From Streptococcus parasanguinis (GTDB taxonomy: Bacteria; Bacillota; Bacilli; Lactobacillales; Streptococcaceae), in the NCBI GenBank assembly GCA_018377375.1, contig JAGZZN010000061.1:1-9673 (forward strand): a stretch of 9,673 nucleotides of DNA. The letters run 5' to 3'. Shown piece after piece: positions 1 through 6,481 of this stretch. The notes beneath the pieces are model-generated. The model ran no database searches. It was not told the origin of the DNA and saw only the letters and a list, made by a program, of their open reading frames with translations. Made by a program: the position numbers and the translations under genes. The stretch's first letter is position 1; every line of letters starts with the position of its first letter.

Positions 1-276
1 TTTCAAAGCACAGACTTCTGGTATATTTTCTTGAACAGTGAAAATTTGACTATGACAGTTCTGGCAGTAATAACGCTGTTTTCCTGGAGAAGAACTATAG
101 GAAACAAGCTTTTCTTTTCCATGCAATACTAGCTTTTCACTGCTAACTTTAGCATTCACTGTATAGGCAGACGCAGTTGCTTTCCGACAAAATGAGCAAT
201 GACAAAAAACTAATTCCGATAATTCCTCATCTAGAGTGTAGGTCACTGCTTTACATAAACAAGATCCTTTAAGCAT
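1..276 (-). CDS. GFA/CENP-V-family zinc-binding protein (N-terminal 92 residues; 3' end outside window)
   Basis: This is an open frame of 92 codons from ATG at 276 to the window edge. The start is supported by AAAGGAG at 281-287, four bases upstream. The product begins MLKGSCLCKAV and carries the cysteine pattern of the GFA fold: C6-x-C8 in GSCLC, C25-x-C27-xx-C30 in CHCSFCRKA, and C71-xx-C74 in YCQNC. In the family these ligate two zinc ions. Founding members (Gfa) were described as glutathione-dependent formaldehyde-activating enzymes, but most bacterial homologues have no proven reaction, so I assign only the fold. Usual length is about 120-135 residues, so roughly a quarter is missing beyond the edge. 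It is the first gene after a T-box leader, which implies control by charging of a tRNA. It may be co-transcribed with a synthetase gene outside the window. Family call is strong; function is unknown. Confidence 0.85.
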   Translation of the reverse strand, partial: MLKGSCLCKAVTYTLDEELSELVFCHCSFCRKATASAYTVNAKVSSEKLVLHGKEKLVSYSSSPGKQRYYCQNCHSQIFTVQENIPEVCALK

Positions 277-299
277 TGTACTCCTTTCTACTTAGGCAT

Positions 300-505
300 T
301 AGAAGAATTCAAAAAGAACCGAATTTCAACACCCAAGCCTTGCGACTAGGGGCGTCAGAAACGCGGTTCCACCCTAATTTATTACTTCATTTTATCTGTT
401 TGTCTTCAGCTATTTGCTGAGAGAAAGCGCCACTTGCTTACTTTGCTCTACTTGGCTCTCACTATCCCAAGCTCGCTAGAAAAACGCCGTAAGCCCTTCT
501 TTCTT
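300..505 (-). ncRNA. T-box riboswitch leader, probably tRNA-Gly specific
   Basis: The minus strand holds the T-box core AGGGTGGAACCGCG at 375-362, the conserved antiterminator sequence that binds the tRNA acceptor end. A stem I can be drawn upstream. The basal helix is AGAAAG (504-499) with CTTTCT, followed by a CTTAC/GTAAG helix and a distal arm CTTGG/CCAAG enclosing ATAGTGAGAG, preceded by the typical AGCGAG. The 3' side of the internal loop reads CAAGTGGCG. Within it GGC (431-429) followed by purine G gives glycine. The variable T-box base (TGGA) is A, which should pair with discriminator U73, as in tRNA-Gly; Val (A73) and Trp (G73) fit less well. An intrinsic terminator that competes for GAACCG follows. 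T-box identity is near certain; amino-acid assignment is moderate. Confidence 0.9.
311..369 (-). terminator. T-box regulatory terminator, mutually exclusive with the antiterminator
   Basis: On the minus strand GAACCG (369-364, inside the T-box core) pairs with CGGTTC (321-316). The stem continues through GTTTC/GAAAT and ACGCCC/GGGTGT with small internal loops, and is followed directly by TTTTT (315-311). Because the left arm lies within the T-box sequence, binding of uncharged tRNA to the antiterminator would prevent this hairpin from forming. This makes the leader a transcription-attenuation type. Confidence 0.85.
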
Positions 506-512
506 GACTAGT

Positions 513-541
513 ATTATAGCAAATTTTTAGGTACTTGTAAA
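513..541 (-). promoter_or_regulatory. Promoter of the T-box/GFA transcript
   Basis: -35 TTTACA (541-536), 17-base spacer, consensus -10 TATAAT (518-513). Predicted start near 505, immediately before stem I of the T-box leader. The -35 box lies inside the T-tract of the upstream protease terminator. Confidence 0.8.
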
Positions 542-580
542 TAAAAATCCATCTGAAACAAATGTTTCAGATGGATTTTA
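542..580 (-). terminator. Intrinsic terminator of the S8 protease gene
   Basis: A near-perfect inverted repeat: AAAATCCATCTGAAACA (544-560) with its complement at 563-579, giving about 16 base pairs and a tiny loop. On the minus strand it is followed by TTTTTATTT. It lies 25 bases after the protease stop codon. The A-run on the other arm could also stop plus-strand transcription, but no plus-strand gene is present. Confidence 0.9.
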
Positions 581-604
581 GGCTAACAAACTATCTTATA
601 TCAA

Positions 605-3600
605 TTATGGACGTCTTGCAGCTTTTGGTTTTTTACCATGAAGTTTTTTCTTGGCATTCTTCAAGGCTGTCAAGGCATCTTTCACATCTTGTTGGCTTGC
701 TCCTGGATTTGAAAGGATGGTTTGTGCATCCTTGAAGGCTGCTAGGTAAGCTTCTTTTTCTTCATTTCCAGCATAGATGAATTTAGCATTCTTTTCTTGG
801 AACTTCAATTCTTCCTTGATGTATTTTTCAAGGCTTGAAAAATCAGTTGCTTTCCCGTTTAATTTTCCTTCCGCACGGCTAAGCTCAGCAAGTGCTTGAT
901 TGATTTGTTCTTGTTTCACAGTTGGATCAACTGCAAGCAAGGCTACTGTTTGGAAAGCGCGGTCGTAGTCGCGACGTACTTTTTCTTTGGCATTAGCATA
1001 ACGACCCGTTTTAGTCGTAGCATCATAAGCTTGCATGGCTTCTTTCAAGGCCGCAACGTTTGAATCTTTCCCATCCAAAGCTTGGCTAGCAGCTTCAAGA
1101 CTAGCTAGAGCTTGGTTGACTTGCTCTTGACTAACCTTGTTGGTCAAGGCTGCTTGGGCCGCTTGTAAGGCTTGATCATAGGCTTCCTTCTTATCCGCAC
1201 TGGCATTGAAGTATTGAGCTGTCTTTGTAACATCTGCTTGGTTGTTTAAAGCAGCCAAGAGATCCACTTTCGAGATCACTCCAATACGATAATTGTTGTT
1301 GCGCCCTGCGACAACTGAGATCACTGGTGCTTCCTCAGCTAGTTCATAGCCTGTAGGAAGGGTTGCAACTAAGGTATATTGACCAGTTGCGACAGATTTC
1401 CCAAAGCCATTTTTTCCATATTTTTCAGCAGGCAATACAAAGTTTCCACCATCTGCCCCTTTCAATACGATCGTAGCTGCTTTTGAAACCGGTTGATCAA
1501 AGCTGATGCTAACTGGTGCATATTCTAAAGTATTGGCAAGAAAAGCGATCGTTTGGAAACTATTATCTTCTGTTAAATCAAATTCTTGCGTCAAGCTGCT
1601 GACAAATTTCACTTCTGTACGATCATACGTAAAGATTTCTGCAGTGTAATGACCAAAGTTCAAGAAGTTAATATCTTTTGTCTTGTCAACTGATACATAT
1701 TGACCATTGCTATCTTTGATTCGGTAAACATACATAGTATCCAAAGCTTTGTTCGTTTTAGCGTCACGAACTGCGATTTGAACCCGACCACTATTTTGAT
1801 CCCGAACTAAATCAGCTAGTGAAACATAGTCTACATTCCCCGCAAAGTCCTCTACGTAGTAGTAGATATTCTTCTTATCGATGTTTTCAGGAAGATCGAA
1901 GCTACCATCTGCATTGGCCTTGATCACATGGTAATTTTCAAGTGCACGTGTACCATTCTTATCTTCACTGGTTTGGACCATTGTCCCCTGATCATCAAAT
2001 GGAGTCACGTAGACGAGTTTTTCAGTTAAGATACCACCTTCGCCAACATCTTTGGCTTTACGTGCTACAAACTGTTGAGCCCCATCTTTGAAACGGATAT
2101 ATCCAGATGTGATCACTGGTTTTTGAGTATCGACTTGAACCTTGAAGGTTGTTGATTGCTCCTCAGCTCCGGGAACCATTGGGGTGTAACGAATGACATA
2201 ATCATATACACCATCTGCTACTGCTTTCCCATTTGCATCGGTACCATTCCAAGCAGTGTTATCTAGTGTATAGCTGCGTGGGTTCTTTTCATTACCATCA
2301 AAGAAGTTCTTACGATGATCAGATGGAGTTCCTTCCCACAGTGGATTTTTATGTTCCGTATCGCTTGCTGCATAGACAGTTGCATGAAGGTTTTCAATGT
2401 TTCGAAGAGCGACTGTCTTGTATTCAACAAGGTCTTTATTTCCATCTTCATTTGGTGAAATGGCAATGCGAACATTTCCATTCTCATCTAGTTGAAGAGA
2501 GTGAGTTCCTTCTGCATTTTCTTCAATACCAAGAACTGTAATCCGACGACCATCACGTTTCCCTTGTGTAAGGAGAAGGTCATTTTGAAGGGTGACGAGC
2601 GCAGAAACATTGGCACTAGAAGAGATATTCAAATTTTTTGGAACATGATAGTAGAAGCCATCTTTTCCTTCACGAACCAAATCATAGATTGGTTTTTCAA
2701 CTGCTGGAAGGTTTTGGAATTCTCCCTTGAATCCCATAAATGGCAAGCTAACTACATCCCCATCATCTGCTGGATCGACAAAACGAACAAATCCTTCAAG
2801 GAAATAGCCATTTGGCATTTCTTTGCTTAATTCTTCTGTGAATTTACTTGTGTCGACTTTCACTGTAACTGTTTCAGAACTATGCGCTTTCACAGTTACT
2901 TCAGGCCAAGCAGTTTCTGTTAATTTACGTGGACGGAGAGTAAATTTACCATCTTTCACTTCATCTGTGTCAGTATTCACCAACATTTTCAAGGTACGAT
3001 CGGTATCTGAAATATTGTGGACAGTGACATCAAAGGTAAAGCTATCTCCAACATTTCCAAGAGTGACACTTGGATAGTTGTTTTCCCCAGTCACATACAA
3101 GTCTGTTGAAACAGCCGCTGCTGTGTCGACAACCCCTGCTCCTTGTTGGCGTGGAGACGTATAGACACCGGTTTCTTTGTTAACATGTGGTTTAGCCGTA
3201 GACATAATCAAGGCTTTGACAGTTGCAGAAACTTGTTCAGGAGTCAATTCTGGATGGTTCTTCACAAGGTATTCTTTAACCAAGGCTGCAACACCTGCTA
3301 CGTGAGGTGAGGCCATACTAGTACCACTCATATCCCCGTAGGTATTGTCATTCAAAGAAGAGAAGATATTCCCACCAGGTGCTGTGACATCTGGTTTCAA
3401 CTGACCATCTGTTGTCACACCCCAGCTTGAGAAATCAGACAATTGGTCTGCTTCTGGAGATGGACGGTTAGCCATGGTATTGTTAAAGACAACTTTGTAA
3501 GATCCAGCTTTCAGAGCTTCCCCATAGCGTTTTGAAATGAAGACAGATGGAATTTTCTTAGCATCTCCATCAATTGCCATTCCAAGATTAGATCCTTCTA

Positions 3601-5023
3601 CATTATTGTAAACCATGGCCCCTACTGCACCATGATGGAGGGCATTGGCAATCTTTTCTGAGAATGGAATTTCCCCGCGTTGGATAAGCGCCAATTTACC
3701 GGTAAGATCTAGATCTTTGAAATCATCTTCTTTCCCAAGACCAACTGATACATACTCATATTCTTTACCTTTTTCAAAGTCTGTATCTGTTGCAGATTTA
3801 CTGTAGTCAAACTTCCCGTTATCTACTTCTGCATTACCTTCCAAACCTTTGACTTCGAAAACCTCTGTGGTAATGATTTTATTATTGATTGAAGCAACAG
3901 AAATAGAGTCCTCTACTGTTGATGGGTTTCCGACCAAGCCGTAATCTGGATTTTCTGCAGCTGGTCTTGAATAGCCATTCCCAAAAGTATTGCTATTTCC
4001 TGCAGAGATTAGGACAGATACACCTTTAGCACGCGCCCGTTTGATGGCGTCAATGATATCTGAACCTGCATTGACCGTAGAACCAGTAGAAGATCCAAGA
4101 CTCATATTGATGGTATCTGCACCAAGAGCTACAGCATCATCAATTGCTTTTACATAAAGAGCAGAACCCGTTGTTTTTTGACGATCTGAAAAGACACGCA
4201 TAAACATAACTTGCGCTTCTGGTGCTACACCATAGATCTTTTCTCCGTTTCCTGCTTCTTTATCAGGATTCCCTGTTGCAATCCCTGTAACGTGCATCCC
4301 ATGAGAATCTCTTTCGGCCTCTTTGATATTGTCGGTCCCATCAAAATAGTCATAGGCATAGACAACTTTGTCGTTGTACCATTTACCGTAATCAATTCCT
4401 GCTGCTTTCTTAGCAGCTTCGATTTCTTCTTGGTTTTTAAACTTAGCTTTTGAAGGATCGGTAATCCGAAGAACCTCGTGGTTCACATCCAAGCCAGAGT
4501 CGATGACGGCGACAACCATCCCTTCCCCTTTATAGCCTTGCTTCCAGGTTTGGGGAACTGTAATAATTTCGTCACTTTCGATGCTTTGAGGTTTTTCAGC
4601 TGCCTCATGGCGATTCGTTGTTTCCGAACTTGTCGCAGTAGCCACTTCTGTTGCTTTTTCTACAGGTTTTTCCGCTACTTCCTGTTTTGTTTCTGGAACA
4701 GTAGCTGCTTCTTTCGGAGCTTCTGTTTTTTCAACATGAGCTGCTTCTGTTGCATTCGTTGTCTTTTCAGCAACTGTTGCTTCTTTTGCAACTTCTACTT
4801 TCTCACTAGCAACTGCTGTACTTGCTTCTGTTGCTTGTGAATGCTCTTCTTCAGCAGGTGCCTGTTGAGTAGTGGCTACAAGCTGTGTTCCAGCACTCGT
4901 TTGGCTGGCCGCTTGTTCTTCTGCACTCGCTTGTGCAGATCCAAATACCAAAACAGCCCCTAATAAAACTGAGGCTACACCAAATTTGTATTTTCTTAAT
5001 GAAAAACGTTCTTGTCTATTCAT
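605..5023 (-). CDS. C5a-peptidase-like S8 subtilisin-family secreted protease with three C-terminal FIVAR-like repeats, no LPXTG
   Basis: A 1472-residue secreted serine endopeptidase. The start is set by AAGGGGAG at 5029-5036, five bases before ATG. Residues 1-34 form a YSIRK-type signal (FSLRKYKFGVASVLLGA), with cleavage likely after ASA. Residues 35-150 are a low-complexity A/E/K/T/V-rich segment. The catalytic triad is complete: D175 in VIDSG, H241 in HGMHVTG, S569 in SGTSMASPHVAG, with oxyanion N343 in SAGN. A PA domain (about 405-510) is inserted between N343 and S569. Fn3-like domains follow (about 651-770, then 850-1078, with SPNEDGNKD at 856). The order and wording closely follow streptococcal C5a peptidase (ScpA) and related cell-envelope proteinases. 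Residues 1079-1252 are not recognised; 1253-1463 hold three FIVAR-like helical repeats. The protein ends KKPKAARRP without LPXTG, membrane segment or sortase tail, which is odd for a YSIRK protein. Substrate is unknown; C5a or chemokine cleavage is only family inference. Confidence 0.93.
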   Translation of the reverse strand: MNRQERFSLRKYKFGVASVLLGAVLVFGSAQASAEEQAASQTSAGTQLVATTQQAPAEEEHSQATEASTAVASEKVEVAKEATVAEKTTNATEAAHVEKTEAPKEAATVPETKQEVAEKPVEKATEVATATSSETTNRHEAAEKPQSIESDEIITVPQTWKQGYKGEGMVVAVIDSGLDVNHEVLRITDPSKAKFKNQEEIEAAKKAAGIDYGKWYNDKVVYAYDYFDGTDNIKEAERDSHGMHVTGIATGNPDKEAGNGEKIYGVAPEAQVMFMRVFSDRQKTTGSALYVKAIDDAVALGADTINMSLGSSTGSTVNAGSDIIDAIKRARAKGVSVLISAGNSNTFGNGYSRPAAENPDYGLVGNPSTVEDSISVASINNKIITTEVFEVKGLEGNAEVDNGKFDYSKSATDTDFEKGKEYEYVSVGLGKEDDFKDLDLTGKLALIQRGEIPFSEKIANALHHGAVGAMVYNNVEGSNLGMAIDGDAKKIPSVFISKRYGEALKAGSYKVVFNNTMANRPSPEADQLSDFSSWGVTTDGQLKPDVTAPGGNIFSSLNDNTYGDMSGTSMASPHVAGVAALVKEYLVKNHPELTPEQVSATVKALIMSTAKPHVNKETGVYTSPRQQGAGVVDTAAAVSTDLYVTGENNYPSVTLGNVGDSFTFDVTVHNISDTDRTLKMLVNTDTDEVKDGKFTLRPRKLTETAWPEVTVKAHSSETVTVKVDTSKFTEELSKEMPNGYFLEGFVRFVDPADDGDVVSLPFMGFKGEFQNLPAVEKPIYDLVREGKDGFYYHVPKNLNISSSANVSALVTLQNDLLLTQGKRDGRRITVLGIEENAEGTHSLQLDENGNVRIAISPNEDGNKDLVEYKTVALRNIENLHATVYAASDTEHKNPLWEGTPSDHRKNFFDGNEKNPRSYTLDNTAWNGTDANGKAVADGVYDYVIRYTPMVPGAEEQSTTFKVQVDTQKPVITSGYIRFKDGAQQFVARKAKDVGEGGILTEKLVYVTPFDDQGTMVQTSEDKNGTRALENYHVIKANADGSFDLPENIDKKNIYYYVEDFAGNVDYVSLADLVRDQNSGRVQIAVRDAKTNKALDTMYVYRIKDSNGQYVSVDKTKDINFLNFGHYTAEIFTYDRTEVKFVSSLTQEFDLTEDNSFQTIAFLANTLEYAPVSISFDQPVSKAATIVLKGADGGNFVLPAEKYGKNGFGKSVATGQYTLVATLPTGYELAEEAPVISVVAGRNNNYRIGVISKVDLLAALNNQADVTKTAQYFNASADKKEAYDQALQAAQAALTNKVSQEQVNQALASLEAASQALDGKDSNVAALKEAMQAYDATTKTGRYANAKEKVRRDYDRAFQTVALLAVDPTVKQEQINQALAELSRAEGKLNGKATDFSSLEKYIKEELKFQEKNAKFIYAGNEEKEAYLAAFKDAQTILSNPGASQQDVKDALTALKNAKKKLHGKKPKAARRP
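608..1267 (-). repeat. Three FIVAR-like repeats coding for the protease C-terminus
   Basis: Residues 1253-1319, 1320-1391 and 1392-1463 repeat one pattern: a helix, then a Y-x-NA / YAG stretch (AQYFNASADKKEAY, GRYANAKEKVRRDY, KFIYAGNEEKEAYL), then a helix with Q-x-x-V/I-NQAL-like text, each closing with an LDGK/LNGK/LHGK motif. FIVAR modules in Gram-positive surface proteins bind glycans or cell-wall components; binding here is inferred. Confidence 0.75.
4589..4921 (-). other. Low-complexity A/E/K/T-rich segment after the signal peptide
   Basis: Codes for residues 35-145 of the protease. It is rich in Ala, Glu, Lys, Thr and Val (for example VEKATEVATATSSE) with no hydrophobic core, so it is probably a disordered spacer or propeptide-like region between the signal peptide and the catalytic domain (which starts near SIESDEIITVP). 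Confidence 0.6.
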
Positions 5024-5053
5024 AGAAACTCCCCTTTTATTTTAATAGTAACT

Positions 5054-5082
5054 ATTATAACGCAAAATTATCTGAAAATTCA
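5054..5082 (-). promoter_or_regulatory. Promoter of the S8 protease gene
   Basis: Consensus -10 TATAAT at 5059-5054, about 30 bases before the ATG, giving a short leader starting near 5047. At 17-base spacing the -35 position (5082-5077) reads TGAATT, a poor match to TTGACA. A weak -35 with a good -10 suits activator-dependent transcription, and a candidate activator site lies just upstream. Confidence 0.6.
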
Positions 5083-5097
5083 TTCAAAAAACAAAAT

Positions 5098-5114
5098 GTA
5101 ACACAAATGTAACA
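5098..5114 (-). promoter_or_regulatory. Candidate WalR/VicR operator
   Basis: The minus strand reads TGTTAC-ATTTG-TGTTAC: two direct half-sites with an 11-base period, both matching the WalR/VicR consensus TGTWAH-N5-TGTWAH without mismatch. The centre is about 59 bases upstream of the predicted start of the protease gene, a position usual for activation. WalRK/VicRK controls cell-wall hydrolases and surface proteins in Firmicutes. Binding is inferred from sequence only. Confidence 0.6.
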
Positions 5115-5232
5115 TTTACGAATATTACTAACTATTAATTTATTTTCGTTCGGAAAAATGTAAATTAGTATGGGAAAGTATTATAGAACATCTGTTTTTA
5201 TTGGATTTTTAAAATTATTTAATCATTGAAAG

Positions 5233-5270
5233 GATCTTAAAAACCGAGAACGAAACTGTCCTCGGTTTTC
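5233..5270 (-). terminator. Intrinsic terminator of the membrane-protein/aldo-keto reductase unit
   Basis: On the minus strand AAAACCGAG (5269-5261) pairs with CTCGGTTTT (5248-5240) around a 12-base loop, running into a T-rich tail. It sits about 25 bases after the reductase stop. The remaining 150 bases up to the protease promoter hold no gene that I can see. Confidence 0.8.
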
Positions 5271-5292
5271 ATTAATAAATAGAAATTCTCTC

Positions 5293-6135
5293 TTAAAAAT
5301 CTTTGGTGTCCGGATCTGGTGCACCTGCTTCAACCGGAAGATGGCGAAGGAGTTCCATATCATCTGCCGTCAATTCAAAATCAAAGCAATTTAAATTACT
5401 CGCAATCCGCTCAGGCGTAACCGATTTGGGCAATGGAAGGAAACCTTCTTGTAAACTCCAAGCCAGGGCTAGTTGGGCGACGGTCTTTCCATATTTAGTA
5501 GCCATTTCTTTTACTTGTTCATTTTGGAACAATTCTCCTTGGCCAAAAGGTCCCCAAGCCTCTAGTAAAATGCCATGCTTGCGACTCGCTGCGATGGCTT
5601 CGCTTTGCTAAACCCCAGGTGCTAGACGAATTTGGTTCACAGCCGGAATGACCCGAGCTGTTTCAAGGAGGGCTTCCAAATGATGAGGCAGAAAATTGCT
5701 AATACCAATAGCTCGAACCTTGCCAGCAGCTAGCATATCTTCCATTGCCCGCCAAACCTCAGCATTGCGTTGTTTCCAAGCATCATTTTCTCGAAGAGGT
5801 TTTGGATTTGGCCAATGAATCAAATAAAGATCTACATAGTCCAAGCCTAGTTTTTCAAGAGACTCTTCCAAAGCAGCTTGAGCGTCTTCATAAGTGTGGT
5901 GAGTATTCCAAAGTTTGGTGGTAATAAACAGGTCTTCACGCGCAAGACCACTGTCTTTAATGGCCCGACCCACACTCTCTTCATTTTGATAAATCGCAGC
6001 TGTATCGATATGGCGATAACCTGCTTTTAAAGCAGCTAAGACAGCTTGATAGGCTTCTTCTCCATCCGCTGCTTTCCAGGTTCCAAATCCCAATACAGGA
6101 ATCTCCACCCCATTATTCAAACGATAATTGTTCAT
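5293..6135 (-). pseudogene. Aldo/keto reductase, interrupted by one in-frame TAG (codon 176)
   Basis: The whole span reads as one 280-codon aldo/keto reductase (AKR5-like 2,5-diketo-gluconate reductase type, NADPH-dependent, cytoplasmic) in a single frame, except for TAG at 5610-5608. The upstream half shows the catalytic tetrad D44 (HIDTAAIY), Y49, K74 (TTKLWN) and H107 (LIHWPNP), plus GISNF. After the stop the frame continues without gap as QSEAIAASRKHGILLEAWGP, then AWSLQEG and the cofactor-binding PKSVTPERIASN. Homologues commonly have a sense codon between PGV and QEE, so one base change (for example TAT or TAC to TAG) explains the break. No length change or frameshift is needed, so the lesion looks recent. 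A product of 175 residues would lack the cofactor-binding C-terminus. The start overlaps the upstream gene by ATGA. Sequencing error, a strain-specific null, or readthrough are alternatives. Confidence 0.85.
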
Positions 6136-6350
6136 TTTTTCTTTCCTTTCTTCGATTTCGGTTTCTTAGGCCCTCGAAGCTTGAGCTCTGGCTTAAAAAT
6201 ATTCTTCTTGGTTGGCTCCATCTTCTTGCTATAAAAACTATAGAGTAAAAATGCCCCACCAACGATCACAATAAAGATATTTTTTCTTACAATCCCATAG
6301 AGCAAGAAAAAAATTCCCATCAATAAAAAACGTATATCAATTGCCTTCAT
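6132..6350 (-). CDS. Small two-helix membrane protein with lysine-rich tail (72 residues), function unknown
   Basis: I do not recognise a named family. The product has two hydrophobic segments, about residues 8-21 (FLLMGIFFLLYGIV) and 25-40 (IFIVIVGGAFLLYSFY), separated by RKN. A strongly basic tail ends PKKPKSKKGKKK. The topology is probably a short hairpin with the Lys-rich C-terminus in the cytoplasm by the positive-inside rule. The start at 6350 has GAGG about eight bases upstream and a good promoter at 6375-6403. The stop codon overlaps the start of the aldo/keto reductase (ATGA), so the two are co-transcribed and probably translationally coupled. Nothing in the sequence links the two functionally beyond this. 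Coding status is supported by the promoter, ribosome site and coupling. Confidence 0.75.
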   Translation of the reverse strand: MKAIDIRFLLMGIFFLLYGIVRKNIFIVIVGGAFLLYSFYSKKMEPTKKNIFKPELKLRGPKKPKSKKGKKK

Positions 6351-6374
6351 AAGCTACCTCACATTTCAATTCCC

Positions 6375-6403
6375 ATTATAGCATGAAAAGACAGCATTCA
6401 CAA
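6375..6403 (-). promoter_or_regulatory. Promoter of the membrane-protein/reductase operon
   Basis: Extended -10 TGCTATAAT with TATAAT at 6380-6375, 17-base spacer, and -35 TTGTGA at 6403-6398. The start would lie near 6368, giving a leader under 20 bases. Confidence 0.75.
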
Positions 6404-6424
6404 AATTGCACTACCATCGGTAAA

Positions 6425-6455
6425 CAAAAACCTCTCTAGGTATGACCTAGAGAGG
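6425..6455 (-). terminator. Intrinsic terminator of nagA
   Basis: Perfect 10-base-pair stem CCTCTCTAGG (6431-6440) with CCTAGAGAGG (6446-6455), five-base loop, followed on the minus strand by TTTTTGTTT. It begins 27 bases after the nagA stop codon. Confidence 0.93.
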
Positions 6456-6481
6456 AAGTATTCTATCTTCGTTTCTTGAAT

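Noticed and set aside
428..433. Valine (GTG) or tryptophan (TGG) specifier for the T-box
   Set aside because: Both triplets occur in the loop, but the T-box variable base A predicts a U73 tRNA. This does not fit Val (A73) or Trp (G73), and TGG is followed by a pyrimidine.
542..607. A hidden LPXTG tail in another frame after the protease stop
   Set aside because: Only 25 bases lie between the stop and the terminator hairpin, too little for an anchor. I found no LPXTG-like text there or in the last 80 residues.
2233..4840. Several plus-strand open frames of 80-120 codons inside the protease gene
   Set aside because: Their products are odd in composition (Cys/Phe-rich), as expected for the complement of an Ala/Glu/Lys-rich gene. 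They overlap each other and lack translation signals.
5180..5215. Second upstream promoter for the protease (TATAAT on the minus strand near 5179-5184)
   Set aside because: No acceptable -35 at 16-18 bases in this A/T-rich stretch. The nearer TATAAT at 5059-5054 with a short leader explains the gene better.
5293..5532. Independent 79-residue gene starting at TTG 5532
   Set aside because: It is the C-terminal part of the aldo/keto reductase in the same frame as the upstream half. An AAGGAG lies two bases before the TTG, too close to be a good start, so I treat it as part of the interrupted gene.
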